A stretch of 50,932 nt of DNA from positions 1 through 50,932 of the forward strand of contig NZ_FQTV01000023.1 of assembly GCF_900128905.1 (NCBI RefSeq), read 5' to 3'. How positions within the stretch are numbered: the stretch's first letter is position 1; every line of letters begins with the position of its first letter. Of the stretch, positions 1 through 8,081 are shown one piece after another. The notes beneath the pieces are model-generated. The model ran no database searches. It saw only the letters and a program-made list of their open reading frames with translations, and was not told the DNA's origin. The stretch comes from Bacteroides luti (GTDB lineage Bacteria; Bacteroidota; Bacteroidia; Bacteroidales; Bacteroidaceae). Made by a program: the position numbers and the translations under genes.

Positions 1-69
1 TTGGAATATTATACTCCAATCGAATTTATTAATACACTTAAAAAACATAGGAGAGAGTTGCGTTTATAA
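1..69 (+). CDS. C-terminal end of a possible transposase/integrase (partial)
   Basis: The window opens in a reading frame of 22 codons that runs to a TAA at 67-69. The visible peptide begins LEYYTPIEF and ends in a basic HRRELRL tail. A Y-x-TP-x-EF motif close to the C-terminus is typical of rve-type (IS3/IS30-like) transposases, but 22 residues are too few to assign a family. The start lies outside the window. It could also be the end of an unrelated gene. If it is an insertion sequence, this would mark its edge beside the accessory genes that follow. Confidence 0.35.
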   Translation: MEYYTPIEFINTLKKHRRELRL

Positions 70-210
70 CTTGAATTCTGCTATTATAGGGGGTGAAACT
101 AATTTTTCCGCAGCTTATAATCTGGTGTTTAACTCAAAAAGTAAAACGTATTGTCAAAAGATAACCTTATAAGTTGTCTCTCAAAACGAGAAAGTCGAGT
201 TAAAAAGTGT

Positions 211-2031
211 TTAATCTTTCTTTTTCAGTATTTTAAACTTCTCAATATCGTGCTTTCGTACCCTTTCTACCTCGAACCAGCGATTAATTTCAGTACTTGT
301 TACACCACTGTTTACAAATACGCCCTGTCTTTTATACACTTGCGTAAGTATCACTTTTATTTCATTCCTTGAATAGTGATCGCCTATTTCAAACTGCTGG
401 TGAACAGCATTACGCATGGCGAAGGATTTCTTAATTGCATGCTCGTTCTGTTTATTGATAGAACGCTCCATAGCCTTTACATTGAAATCCAGCTTCTCAC
501 GGATAAATTTACTACCTAGTTTCTCGTAACAGGAGTAAAGTGTCTGGTCGTCTTTACCTGTTATCAGCCTCGAAAGCAGGTGATGATATTTCTTTTGTGC
601 CTTTTCGTTAGGATTCGTGCGTAATTTCTCCAACGCCTCAAAACGTAACAATAGCACTGCCATGCGTCCTTTTCGGGTTCTCTGGCGATGCAGAGCCAAT
701 CGGTCATCATCACTGAATAAATGCTGCTGAGGCTCATGCTCTATATTAAAGAAACCGGATGCACGATACGCCTCATATAAATTGGTGGGGTAGGTGTAGA
801 GCGATTTCACAAGTTCGGCCTCGTATAAGTTGCTGACAAGGAACGGATCGGGTTTGCCGGCATTGTCTAAATAAGGAAGAAAACTGTTGTTACCAAGCGC
901 TTCTCTTAGCAAAGTTCGTTTACCATCATTCGTAGTTTGTTTCAACAGCTTCTGCCAATCGTTGTATATATCTTCGGCTCCTTGCAGCCAGCTTTTTATT
1001 TCAGGCTCACTTTTATACTCCAGATTTGGACGGATGGAACTTATGTGCGTAATGCTTTTCACGCCGTTTCTGAACCGTCCCACAATCTGAATGGCCTCAG
1101 TCTTCGGATCGATAGCCGATTGTGGCGCACCGTACATATCGGAGATAAGAATCACATGAGGAGGAATCTTCGATATGATATCAACAGCCGAAAAGAAACG
1201 GCTGGTGAAGAAGTTGAACTGCATTAGTTCATCAATCAAAGTCGATTTCTTTCTCTTTCCTGCTTTCCACAATTTGAAAGTGCTCTCCTCACTGCAAAAC
1301 GTGTAGCAATCCTGTATATCGGGCACATCAACAAAGAGCGAATCTATAGTGTCGATGGAGTTTGTAAATATGCACACCCTCGATTTCTTGGTAATTTTAA
1401 GTTCGGTAAGTCGCTCAACCAACGATTCACAAATATTGTTTGTGGTAATCAGCTTCATCTTCTTCTTATAATCATAAGTAGGCACCACTTTTAGTATGCG
1501 GAATCCCTGATTTACAAGACGTTCATCCTCGGCAATGATAGGTGTGGCCGAAACCATTGCTTTATATTGAAAAAGGAAAAAGTCGCTCATCGGGCCCGAT
1601 ATAGTTCCCCGGTAATCTACATCCTGCACCAGCTTCTCGCATTCATCGAACAACATAAAGCATTCGCTGTACATATCAATCTGCAAAGCCTCCATAGCCT
1701 CTTTTACCTTCTGGAAACTCTCCGGAGTGGTAAGAATCTTGTAATGTTGCTTCCCGTTCTTTTCAAGGAAATCTGTTATATGTTGTACCATTACTCCTTT
1801 GTGAACAGCCAGCGTATGCTTGTGCTTCTTTGCTTTATCCACAATAACCGGCACATTAGGTTCAATAATGATAGACTTTCGTGGTGATGTAAGTTCGCAG
1901 TAAGTAGCTCCCAGTCCCGGAAGCACCTTGTTTATTACACAATTAGTAGGAAGAGCCGCAAAACCTTCGCGCTTCAACGCATCAGTGAGATACTCCTTTT
2001 CGTGTATCTTGATAGTTCTTTCTCGTAGCAT
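211..2031 (-). CDS. SF2 helicase-like protein with degenerate Walker A
   Basis: About 606 residues. The N-terminus carries a motif I-like stretch, GLGATYCE, where the usual GK[ST] lysine is absent. Later come LFDECEK (motif II, DExx-like), MVSATP (motif III) and QIVGRFRNG (motif VI). The order matches a superfamily 2 helicase, but without the P-loop lysine normal ATP hydrolysis is doubtful. The C-terminal half is basic and unassigned. I chose the ATG at 2031. The open frame extends upstream to a TTG at 2061, but that codon lies inside the TACCTTTG promoter element. The gene is alone on the minus strand between a possible transposase end and the Gabija-like pair, so mobile-element or phage origin is likely. 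Exact role unknown. Confidence 0.6.
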   Translation of the reverse strand: MLRERTIKIHEKEYLTDALKREGFAALPTNCVINKVLPGLGATYCELTSPRKSIIIEPNVPVIVDKAKKHKHTLAVHKGVMVQHITDFLEKNGKQHYKILTTPESFQKVKEAMEALQIDMYSECFMLFDECEKLVQDVDYRGTISGPMSDFFLFQYKAMVSATPIIAEDERLVNQGFRILKVVPTYDYKKKMKLITTNNICESLVERLTELKITKKSRVCIFTNSIDTIDSLFVDVPDIQDCYTFCSEESTFKLWKAGKRKKSTLIDELMQFNFFTSRFFSAVDIISKIPPHVILISDMYGAPQSAIDPKTEAIQIVGRFRNGVKSITHISSIRPNLEYKSEPEIKSWLQGAEDIYNDWQKLLKQTTNDGKRTLLREALGNNSFLPYLDNAGKPDPFLVSNLYEAELVKSLYTYPTNLYEAYRASGFFNIEHEPQQHLFSDDDRLALHRQRTRKGRMAVLLLRFEALEKLRTNPNEKAQKKYHHLLSRLITGKDDQTLYSCYEKLGSKFIREKLDFNVKAMERSINKQNEHAIKKSFAMRNAVHQQFEIGDHYSRNEIKVILTQVYKRQGVFVNSGVTSTEINRWFEVERVRKHDIEKFKILKKKD

Positions 2032-2058
2032 TAAATTTATTTTGATTAATAAAGGGCG

Positions 2059-2066
2059 CAAAGGTA
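2059..2066 (-). promoter_or_regulatory. Bacteroidetes -7 promoter element of the helicase-like gene
   Basis: Read on the minus strand this is TACCTTTG, a perfect TAnnTTTG. It sits about 28 bases before the ATG at 2031, which gives a short leader and argues against the upstream TTG start. No clear -33 TTTG is seen at the right distance. Confidence 0.55.
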
Positions 2067-2388
2067 ACTTTATTTCTCATAATTTATACTATATGTTTTG
2101 AAAATATATAAGGTTGTTTCGGTTGAAATGTCTAGTTGTTTTTTTATTTATTGGCGGGAGATTTTTGGAGGGTGGGGTTTGTTTCGCTCGGGGGGGGAAG
2201 GATTGTTACTATTGTTGATTTGATGTAAAAATTAGAATGTATTTGAATTACTTTACTTATTTTTTTGACAGTTCTAAATTTAGAGCTGTTTTTACACGTA
2301 TAAATAAGGTTAACGACTTTGATAATTAGGTGCTTTGTTTATATTACCATTGCTCTATTAAGTATTAATATCGTTTTATTAAATTTTG

Positions 2389-2419
2389 TTGACGATTAAT
2401 ATATATTTATTATCTTTAC
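2389..2419 (+). promoter_or_regulatory. Candidate promoter of the Gabija-like operon
   Basis: TTG at 2389-2391 is followed after 19 bases by TATCTTTAC at 2411-2419, a near match to TAnnTTTG. Transcription would begin about 170 bases before the ATPase start, giving a long leader that includes the hairpin at 2528-2543. Confidence 0.35.
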
Positions 2420-2527
2420 ATTTTTAATCTGTAGTGTAAAAAGTATTAGACTAATTTATAAATATAAATGAAGTGTCATGTATGAGTAACTTTGGCTATT
2501 ATAGGAATTGTGTTTTTGAAAAAAAAT

Positions 2528-2543
2528 AAGAGTGATAGCTCTT
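2528..2543 (+). terminator. Small hairpin with T-run in the Gabija-like leader
   Basis: AAGAG pairs with CTCTT around a six-base loop and is followed by TTTT, with A residues on the other side. The five-pair stem is weak. It could act as a leader attenuator, or it may be chance in AT-rich DNA. Confidence 0.2.
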
Positions 2544-2592
2544 TTTTGTTTGAGGAAAGAAATCGAGTTTTTATTTAATTAAAAATGAATAT

Positions 2593-4155
2593 ATGGGGAA
2601 AATTATTAAGAAAATTAGAATAATAAATTTTAAAAGGTTTAAAGAGCTTGAATTACCCTTCAATGACATATTTAATGTTTTTGTTGGCGATAATGAGTCA
2701 GGGAAAAGTACAATTTTAACCGCCATTAATTTGGTTTTAAGTGCTAGCCTTAATAAAATAGATACATTAGGTTTGGATAGTCTTTTAAATATAGAAGCTG
2801 TAAAAGAATTTATGACTACTGATAAAAAAGTGGAGAACCTTCCTGTTATGTGCATTGAATTATATCTTAATGATCAAGATAATATTGATTTAAACGGCAA
2901 AAACAATCTTGATAAAATTGAATGTGATGGATTAAAACTTGTTTGTGAACCTAGAAGTGATTTAGGAGCTGAAATTAATGAAGTACTTCGTCAAGATAAT
3001 CCGGTATTTCCATATGAATATTATGCTATACGTTTTAGAACTTTTGCCGATATGCCTTTAAATAACTATAAAAAATATTTATCCCATATGTTGATAGATA
3101 ATTCATCAGTAAGTGGTGAATATGCTATGAGGGAATATACTAAAGATATCTTTAAAAATAATACAGTTAATATTGAAAGGAGTGGATACCAAAATAAATA
3201 TCGTTTGTATAAAAATGCATTTACAAATAATGTTCTTTCAAAAGTTAATGGTCGATTAAATAAATATTCTTTTCGATTGAAACATAATTCTAAATATAAT
3301 CTTGAAACAGATATTACTATTTGCGAGGAGGATATTAATATTGAAGATAAAGGAAAAGGAAAACAATGTTTTGTCAAAACAGAATTTGCTTTAAATAATA
3401 ATGCAAACCTTGATATAATTTTGATTGAAGAACCCGAGAATCATCTTAGTCATATTAATATGAAAAAATTGGTTTCATTAATTGCTAATACAGGAGATAG
3501 ACAATTATTTGTAACAACTCATAGTAATATGATAAGTTCTAGGCTTGATTTAAGAAATCTAGTATTGATGAATAGTAATGGTAATCTACCAACAAAACTC
3601 AAAGATTTAGATGAAAATACGGCTAAATTTTTTATGAAAGCTCCAGATAATAAGATATTGGAATTTATTCTGTCTAGCAAAATCATTTTAGTTGAAGGCG
3701 ATGCTGAATATATTCTAATGGAGAGTTTTTTTAAGCATGTAACTCAGAATAGTTTAGAAGAATCAAATGTCCACGTAATTGCAGTTGGGGGTATTCGTTT
3801 TAAAAGGTATTTGGATTTAGCTAAAAAATTACAAATTAAGACGGCTGTTATTACTGATAATGATAAAAAATATCAAGAAAATTGTGTTGATAATTATAAT
3901 GATTATAGCCAAGATGGATTGATAAAAGTATTTTCTGATTCTGATAATGAAAGATATACATTTGAAGTTTGTATATACAAAGACAATACTTCTATATGTG
4001 AAATGATTTTTGGCCCTAGAAGAAAGGTTTTGTCTGTGCAAGAATATATGCTTAAAAACAAAGCTGAATCGGCATTCAATTTGTTATCAGAGAATTCTGA
4101 AGGATTTATTATTCCTAATTATATTAAAGAGGCAATAGAATGGATAAACGAGTAA
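2593..4155 (+). CDS. gajA: GajA-like OLD-family ATPase/TOPRIM endonuclease
   Basis: 520 residues. The N-terminal ABC/RecF-type ATPase has Walker A GDNESGKST (about 32-41), Walker B IILIEEPE (about 275) and the switch TTHSN (about 308). A TOPRIM domain follows, with ILVEGDAE (about 367) and the acidic ITDND (about 421). This is the OLD-family layout. With the UvrD-like helicase that overlaps its 3' end it matches the two-gene Gabija phage-defence system, in which GajA is a nucleotide-sensing DNA nuclease. Canonical GajA proteins are somewhat longer (near 580 residues), so this one is slightly compact. The ATG at 2593 is used; a nearby ATG at 2585 is out of frame. A stand-alone OLD nuclease is the alternative, made less likely by the partner gene. 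Confidence 0.75.
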   Translation: MGKIIKKIRIINFKRFKELELPFNDIFNVFVGDNESGKSTILTAINLVLSASLNKIDTLGLDSLLNIEAVKEFMTTDKKVENLPVMCIELYLNDQDNIDLNGKNNLDKIECDGLKLVCEPRSDLGAEINEVLRQDNPVFPYEYYAIRFRTFADMPLNNYKKYLSHMLIDNSSVSGEYAMREYTKDIFKNNTVNIERSGYQNKYRLYKNAFTNNVLSKVNGRLNKYSFRLKHNSKYNLETDITICEEDINIEDKGKGKQCFVKTEFALNNNANLDIILIEEPENHLSHINMKKLVSLIANTGDRQLFVTTHSNMISSRLDLRNLVLMNSNGNLPTKLKDLDENTAKFFMKAPDNKILEFILSSKIILVEGDAEYILMESFFKHVTQNSLEESNVHVIAVGGIRFKRYLDLAKKLQIKTAVITDNDKKYQENCVDNYNDYSQDGLIKVFSDSDNERYTFEVCIYKDNTSICEMIFGPRRKVLSVQEYMLKNKAESAFNLLSENSEGFIIPNYIKEAIEWINE

Positions 4156-5162
4156 TTTTTGCTGTTGCCGGGTCTGGTAAAACTCAATTGATTATTGATA
4201 GCCTTGACTTAAAAATAAGGTCATTGTTGATAACTTATACAGATAATAATTATGTAAATTTAAAGCTTAGAATTATACGTAGATTTGGTTACATTCCTTC
4301 TAATATATATATTTATACTTATTTTTCTTTTATGTATTCGTTTTGTATAAAGCCTTATTTCTCAGATGATTTTCGTATTGTTGGAATCAATTATAAACCT
4401 AATCCTAATAGGTATGCAAAAGGCAATGACAGATACATTGATAATTATAACAGATTATATAGTAATCGTATTGCCAAGTTCTTAGACATCAAATCTGCAT
4501 TACCTTTGATCAGAGGTCGTTTGGAGAGATACTTTGATATTTTGTGTGTTGATGAAGTTCAAGATATGGGAGGATATGATTTTAATTTTCTTATGGCACT
4601 ATCTGAGGCAAATATTACTCAATTGTATTTAGGCGATTTTTACCAGCATACATTTGATACAAGTAATGATGGAGTTGTTAATGCAAATTTACATTCTGAT
4701 TATGAATTGTATAAAAGCCGTTTTGTTCAATCAAATTTCACTGTTGATACTACAACTTTAAATAAAAGCTATCGTTGTAGCATTACAGTATGCGATTTTG
4801 TTACTAGAAAACTAAGAATTAATATTGAATCACATAAAAGTGAGCCAGCAATTGTAAAAAGTATAAACTCATTAGATGAAGCTAGATCAGTAATTACTGA
4901 TGACTCTATAATTAAATTATTTTATCGAGAACATAATAAGTATCGATGTTATTCTTCAAATTGGGGAGAAAGTAAAGGAATAGATAAATATAATGATGTC
5001 TGTGTTGTTTTAAATAAAACAACAAATGATCTTTATATTAAAGATGAAATGTATAATCTTAAGCCAACTACAAAAAATAAATTTTATGTTGCTTGCACGA
5101 GGGCAAGGAGGAATTTATATCTTATCTCTGAGACTTTCCTTGCTGAATATAAAGTATCATAA
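4140..5162 (+). CDS. gajB: GajB-like compact UvrD/Rep-type helicase
   Basis: 340 residues. Superfamily 1 motifs appear in order: AVAGSGKTQ (8-16), VDEVQD (about 137), GDFYQ (about 164), KSYRC (about 209) and VACTRARRNL (about 317). These match UvrD-family motifs I, II, III, IV and VI. The ATG lies inside the last codons of the ATPase gene with a 16-base overlap, so the two are translationally coupled. The pairing indicates Gabija, where GajB senses DNA ends or nucleotide depletion and works with GajA. The protein is about 150 residues shorter than typical GajB, and space for the 1B/2B insertions is small. All core motifs survive, so it looks minimal and not broken. Confidence 0.72.
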   Translation: MDKRVIFAVAGSGKTQLIIDSLDLKIRSLLITYTDNNYVNLKLRIIRRFGYIPSNIYIYTYFSFMYSFCIKPYFSDDFRIVGINYKPNPNRYAKGNDRYIDNYNRLYSNRIAKFLDIKSALPLIRGRLERYFDILCVDEVQDMGGYDFNFLMALSEANITQLYLGDFYQHTFDTSNDGVVNANLHSDYELYKSRFVQSNFTVDTTTLNKSYRCSITVCDFVTRKLRINIESHKSEPAIVKSINSLDEARSVITDDSIIKLFYREHNKYRCYSSNWGESKGIDKYNDVCVVLNKTTNDLYIKDEMYNLKPTTKNKFYVACTRARRNLYLISETFLAEYKVS

Positions 5163-5260
5163 GAGAATATGAGGTCATTTGAAACTTCTATAATTCTATT
5201 TAAATCAGAGAAACTGACGTTGCTAGTATTCATTTTTTTATAGTTGTTGCTCCATTGTCT

Positions 5261-5316
5261 ATTAGTTATATCGAATAAACTTCTATATTCACATAAATCC
5301 ATTAGATATAACTAAT
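5261..5316. repeat. 56-bp inverted-repeat element, copy 1
   Basis: Left arm ATTAGTTATATCGAAT (5261-5276), 24-base loop, right arm ATTAGATATAACTAAT (5301-5316). The arms are complementary at 15 of 16 positions. A second copy with the same 16-24-16 geometry lies at 6548-6603. The ATG of the ATPase relic begins in the right arm. It could be a terminator for the Gabija-like operon, but no T-run follows. Confidence 0.6.
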
Positions 5317-5556
5317 GAAAGAAAGTGTTATAGAAATATCCTATTATACGGAAAAGATACGTCCCTATATAGGACAACCTATTATTAAGATATTAACCGG
5401 ACAAAGATGTCTTGGGAAAAAGATATATTCTAAAACAGCTAAATGATATTGTCTGCAATATAATGGATACTGACATCGATGTGATTTACCTTAAATAGGG
5501 ATTTAAAGGAATTCACTAAGATTCTGACGGATATGATTTATCCTAAAAATAATTAG
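5315..5556 (+). pseudogene. N-terminal relic of an AAA_14/DUF4143-type ATPase
   Basis: An ATG at 5315 opens a frame that reads KIRPYIGQPIIKILTGQR and then breaks in the P-loop, where intact relatives continue RRVGKS. A +1 frame then carries KRYILKQLNDIV up to IDVIYL, and the third frame carries EFTKILTDM up to a TAG at 5554-5556. Put together this matches the start of the common Bacteroides ATPase family with AAA_14 and DUF4143 domains. At least two frameshifts and loss of everything downstream make it a dead fragment. Confidence 0.6.
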
Positions 5557-5644
5557 AAGTATAGTAAAATAGTGAACAATTAAATACGAAGTATTCATAT
5601 TATTACTACATTTGTTATATAATTAAGTCATAAAAATTGTAAGT

Positions 5645-5764
5645 TACAAATCTGTAAAAGAAGTTGTAACTATGCTTCAAGAAAACGGTTTTGTTCTAAA
5701 AAGCGATAAAAGTAACTATGAAAACAGTAAAAGTGATTGTAGAACATGCAGGAAAGAATTTTAG
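5645..5764 (+). pseudogene. hicA toxin remnant
   Basis: The frame reads YKSVKEVVTMLQENGFVLK, the first helix region of Bacteroides HicA (mRNA interferase, dsRBD-like fold). After about 23 codons it runs directly into the hicB start at 5718 in another frame and stops at 5762-5764. The catalytic histidine region is missing and there is no clean ATG at the start. A deletion has removed roughly the last two thirds of hicA. Confidence 0.6.
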
Positions 5765-6110
5765 TGCTTATATAGAAGGTGCTCCAATTATTACCGTCGG
5801 TAATGATATGAGAGAGATTGAAGATAATATGAGCGAAGCTATCCAACTGTATTTGGAAGATAATCCAAATCCTGTTGAATTATTGGTTGGAGAATTTGAA
5901 CTTAAGTTCAAGATAGATGCTGCTACCTTTATTAATTACTACAGTAATATATTTACGAAAGCTGCATTGAGTAGAATAACTGGAATTAATGAACGCCAGC
6001 TATGGCATTATGCAGCAGGAGTACATAAACCTCGTAAAACTCAGCTTGAAAAGATTCAAAATGGTATTAAGACATTGACAAAAGAGCTTCAGGCCATTAG
6101 TCTGGTATAG
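5718..6110 (+). CDS. hicB: HicB-like antitoxin (orphan)
   Basis: 130 residues. The N-terminal half (about 1-60, VIVEHAGKNFSAYIEG and the acidic helix that follows) is a HicB-type RNase H-like fold. The C-terminal half (about 80-125) is a helix-turn-helix with FTKAALSRITGINERQLWHY. In intact operons this protein neutralises HicA and represses its own promoter. Here the hicA upstream is reduced to about 23 codons, so HicB is an orphan. It may persist as a DNA-binding repressor or as an anti-toxin against other HicA copies. Confidence 0.75.
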   Translation: MKTVKVIVEHAGKNFSAYIEGAPIITVGNDMREIEDNMSEAIQLYLEDNPNPVELLVGEFELKFKIDAATFINYYSNIFTKAALSRITGINERQLWHYAAGVHKPRKTQLEKIQNGIKTLTKELQAISLV

Positions 6111-6171
6111 TTTAAACGCTGATGCATATTATAGAGAATGAAACACATACACAACCTCGAATAAATTTATA

Positions 6172-6552
6172 ATGAAGTCATCAAGTTTTGAAATGTTAAT
6201 TCTTTCTATTTTTCTGTTATTTATGGCAGCAGTCGGGTTTTTTGTTTTTCTTTTTACTGGAGATATAGATGTTTTCTTTCCAGCTTTGGCAGCAGCTTCA
6301 GGTGCTGCATTTGTATTAGCAGTTAGAGCAAGGGTTTGGGATAAAAAGAAAATAATAGAATTAGATCAAAATAGATATTGGGTAATGGCCTTGTTAATTT
6401 TGGCTATTTTGGAATGTATCTTTCTTTATTTGATTTATATTTCTCAGAATGCCTACATTATGTCAATATCTGATTTTCTTATAAAATGGATAAGGCCTTT
6501 TGTTTTTATAATTCCTATTTGGATACTAACTTTGTATAATTTAAGAAAATAG
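6172..6552 (+). CDS. Small four-helix membrane protein, unknown
   Basis: 126 residues with four hydrophobic segments at about 8-30, 35-53, 70-90 and 105-122, separated by a basic loop around 54-62 (RARVWDKKK). There is no signal peptide cleavage site or known motif. Its stop codon falls inside the left arm of the second 56-bp repeat. It could be an immunity or stress membrane protein, but nothing visible supports a specific role. Confidence 0.5.
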   Translation: MKSSSFEMLILSIFLLFMAAVGFFVFLFTGDIDVFFPALAAASGAAFVLAVRARVWDKKKIIELDQNRYWVMALLILAILECIFLYLIYISQNAYIMSISDFLIKWIRPFVFIIPIWILTLYNLRK

Positions 6553-6603
6553 TTATATCTAATAAAAAGACTTATTTGCATTAACCTATTAGATATAAAT
6601 CAT
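6548..6603. repeat. 56-bp inverted-repeat element, copy 2
   Basis: Left arm AATAGTTATATCTAAT (6548-6563), 24-base loop, right arm ATTAGATATAAATCAT (6588-6603). It matches copy 1 at about 41 of 56 positions, mostly in the arms. It lies on the stop codon of the membrane protein gene and could serve as its terminator. Confidence 0.6.
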
Positions 6604-6633
6604 AAAAGGGGGTATTATATATAAATCCGATTT

Positions 6634-6731
6634 AAGGAATAGATATTCCTTTCTAATCCTAACTATATTGATTAGTAAATTCCCTTTTTTAAGATTTATA
6701 TGTATAAATTCGGAATTTTTATTTAATTTTG
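6634..6731 (+). promoter_or_regulatory. Promoter region of the cysteine desulfidase gene
   Basis: TAATTTTG at 6724-6731 is a perfect -7 element about 60 bases before the ATG. Upstream lie two inverted repeats: AAGGAAT/ATTCCTT (6634-6651, four-base loop) and CTAATC/GATTAG just after it. They could be operators. The palindrome used by the neighbouring SusCD transcripts is not present here. Confidence 0.45.
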
Positions 6732-6791
6732 TATCGCATTAAAAGCAAAAAATAAATTCTCTTATCTAACAAAAAAATCACTTTGAGATTA

Positions 6792-8081
6792 ATGAATATT
6801 CACGAAGTTGAAAAAGAACAGATTATCTCGCTGGTGAAGCGCGAGGTTGTTCCGGCAATTGGTTGCACAGAGCCTATCTCGGTAGCGCTTTGTGTGGCTA
6901 AAGCCGCCGAAATATTGGGTACGCTTCCGGTTAATATTGAAGCTCATCTTAGCGCAAACATTTTAAAGAATGCGATGGGCGTGGGAATTCCAGGTACAGG
7001 AATGATTGGTTTGCCAATAGCAATTGCACTTGGTGCGTTGATTGGTAAGCCTTCCTATGAACTGGAAGTCCTGAAGGATTGTACCCCCGATGATGTGGAA
7101 CGAGGCAAACAGCTAATAGAACAGCAGGCCATCCACATCTCCCTAAAAGAAAATATTGAAGAAAAACTCTATATTGAAGTTGTTTGCGAAGCCGAAGGTA
7201 AACGCTCAACTGCTATTATCTCTGGTGGACATAAAGATTTTGTTTACCTGGCTGTTGATGATAAGGTTCTTCTGGATAAACGTACGGCTTCTGTTGCTGA
7301 GAAATCAGAACATGATCCGGAACTGAACTTGCGTAAAGTTTATGATTTTGCGATGGAAACGCCTTTGGAAGAGATCGCCTTTATTCTTGAAACCAAACGA
7401 CTGAATATGGCTGCTGCCGAACTTGCTCTGGATGGTGATTACGGACACGGACTGGGAAAAACTCTGCAAAGTAAAATGGAGCGCCACATTATGGGCGATA
7501 ACACGTTTGCGCATATTCTATCATACACATCTGCTGCATGCGATGCTCGTATGGCAGGAGCGATGATTCCTGTAATGAGTAATTCAGGTAGTGGTAACCA
7601 GGGAATCTCGGCTACACTTCCGGTGGCTGTTTTTGCTGAAGAAAACGACAATTCGGAAGAAGAACTGATTCGTGCGCTGATGTTAAGCCACCTGACTGCG
7701 ATTTATATCAAACAAAGTTTAGGCAGACTGTCTGCTCTTTGCGGATGTGTAGTTGCGGCTACCGGTTCCAGTTGCGGTATCACTTATCTGATGGGTGGTG
7801 GTTACGAACAAGTTTCTTTTGCCGTAAAGAATATGATTGCCAATCTTACCGGAATGATTTGCGACGGTGCTAAACCTAGTTGTGCACTAAAGGTGAGCAG
7901 TGGTGTATCAACTGCAGTTCTGTCTGCCATGCTTGCCATGCAACAGAAATGTGTTACATCCGTAGAAGGAATTATTGACGATGATGTGGATCGTAGTATC
8001 CGCAACCTGACAAGAATTGGTTCCGAGGCTATGAATGAAACCGACCAGATGGTTTTGAATATTATGACTAGCAAGTGTTGA
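6792..8081 (+). CDS. cyuA: L-cysteine desulfidase family protein (UPF0597, CyuA/YhaM-like)
   Basis: 429 residues from the ATG at 6792; the in-frame TTG nine bases upstream is less likely. The N-terminal VPAIGCTEPISVALC signature and later cysteine-bearing stretches (GCVVAATGSSCGITYLMGGG, MICDGAKPSCALK) are hallmarks of UPF0597. These are serine-dehydratase-alpha-like proteins in which cysteines bind an Fe-S cluster. E. coli CyuA is a cysteine desulfidase that yields pyruvate, ammonia and sulfide. The gene has its own promoter and is the first of the sulfur-linked genes here. Another small amino acid cannot be excluded as substrate. Confidence 0.75.
   Translation: MNIHEVEKEQIISLVKREVVPAIGCTEPISVALCVAKAAEILGTLPVNIEAHLSANILKNAMGVGIPGTGMIGLPIAIALGALIGKPSYELEVLKDCTPDDVERGKQLIEQQAIHISLKENIEEKLYIEVVCEAEGKRSTAIISGGHKDFVYLAVDDKVLLDKRTASVAEKSEHDPELNLRKVYDFAMETPLEEIAFILETKRLNMAAAELALDGDYGHGLGKTLQSKMERHIMGDNTFAHILSYTSAACDARMAGAMIPVMSNSGSGNQGISATLPVAVFAEENDNSEEELIRALMLSHLTAIYIKQSLGRLSALCGCVVAATGSSCGITYLMGGGYEQVSFAVKNMIANLTGMICDGAKPSCALKVSSGVSTAVLSAMLAMQQKCVTSVEGIIDDDVDRSIRNLTRIGSEAMNETDQMVLNIMTSKC

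Larger units (their letters stand above)
2032..2592. other. AT-rich intergenic region with a G-run block
   Basis: This 560-base gap lies between divergent genes. No convincing ORF was found. It contains a plus-strand G-run cluster at 2156-2197 (GGG, GGG, GGGG and an eight-G run), which stands out in very AT-rich DNA. It also holds a candidate plus-strand promoter at 2389-2419 and a small hairpin at 2528-2543. The rest is A/T-rich with no recognised signal. Confidence 0.5.
5163..5717. other. Decayed intergenic patch downstream of the Gabija-like pair
   Basis: No intact gene is seen here. It holds the first copy of the 56-bp inverted-repeat element, an ATPase relic and a hicA relic, each listed separately. 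The remaining bases are AT-rich with frequent stops in all frames. Confidence 0.55.

Noticed and set aside
5084..5302. 72-codon minus-strand frame across the end of the helicase gene
   Set aside because: It overlaps the conserved helicase motif VI on the other strand, has no promoter or family motif, and its start is inside the inverted-repeat element loop. It is most likely a shadow frame.
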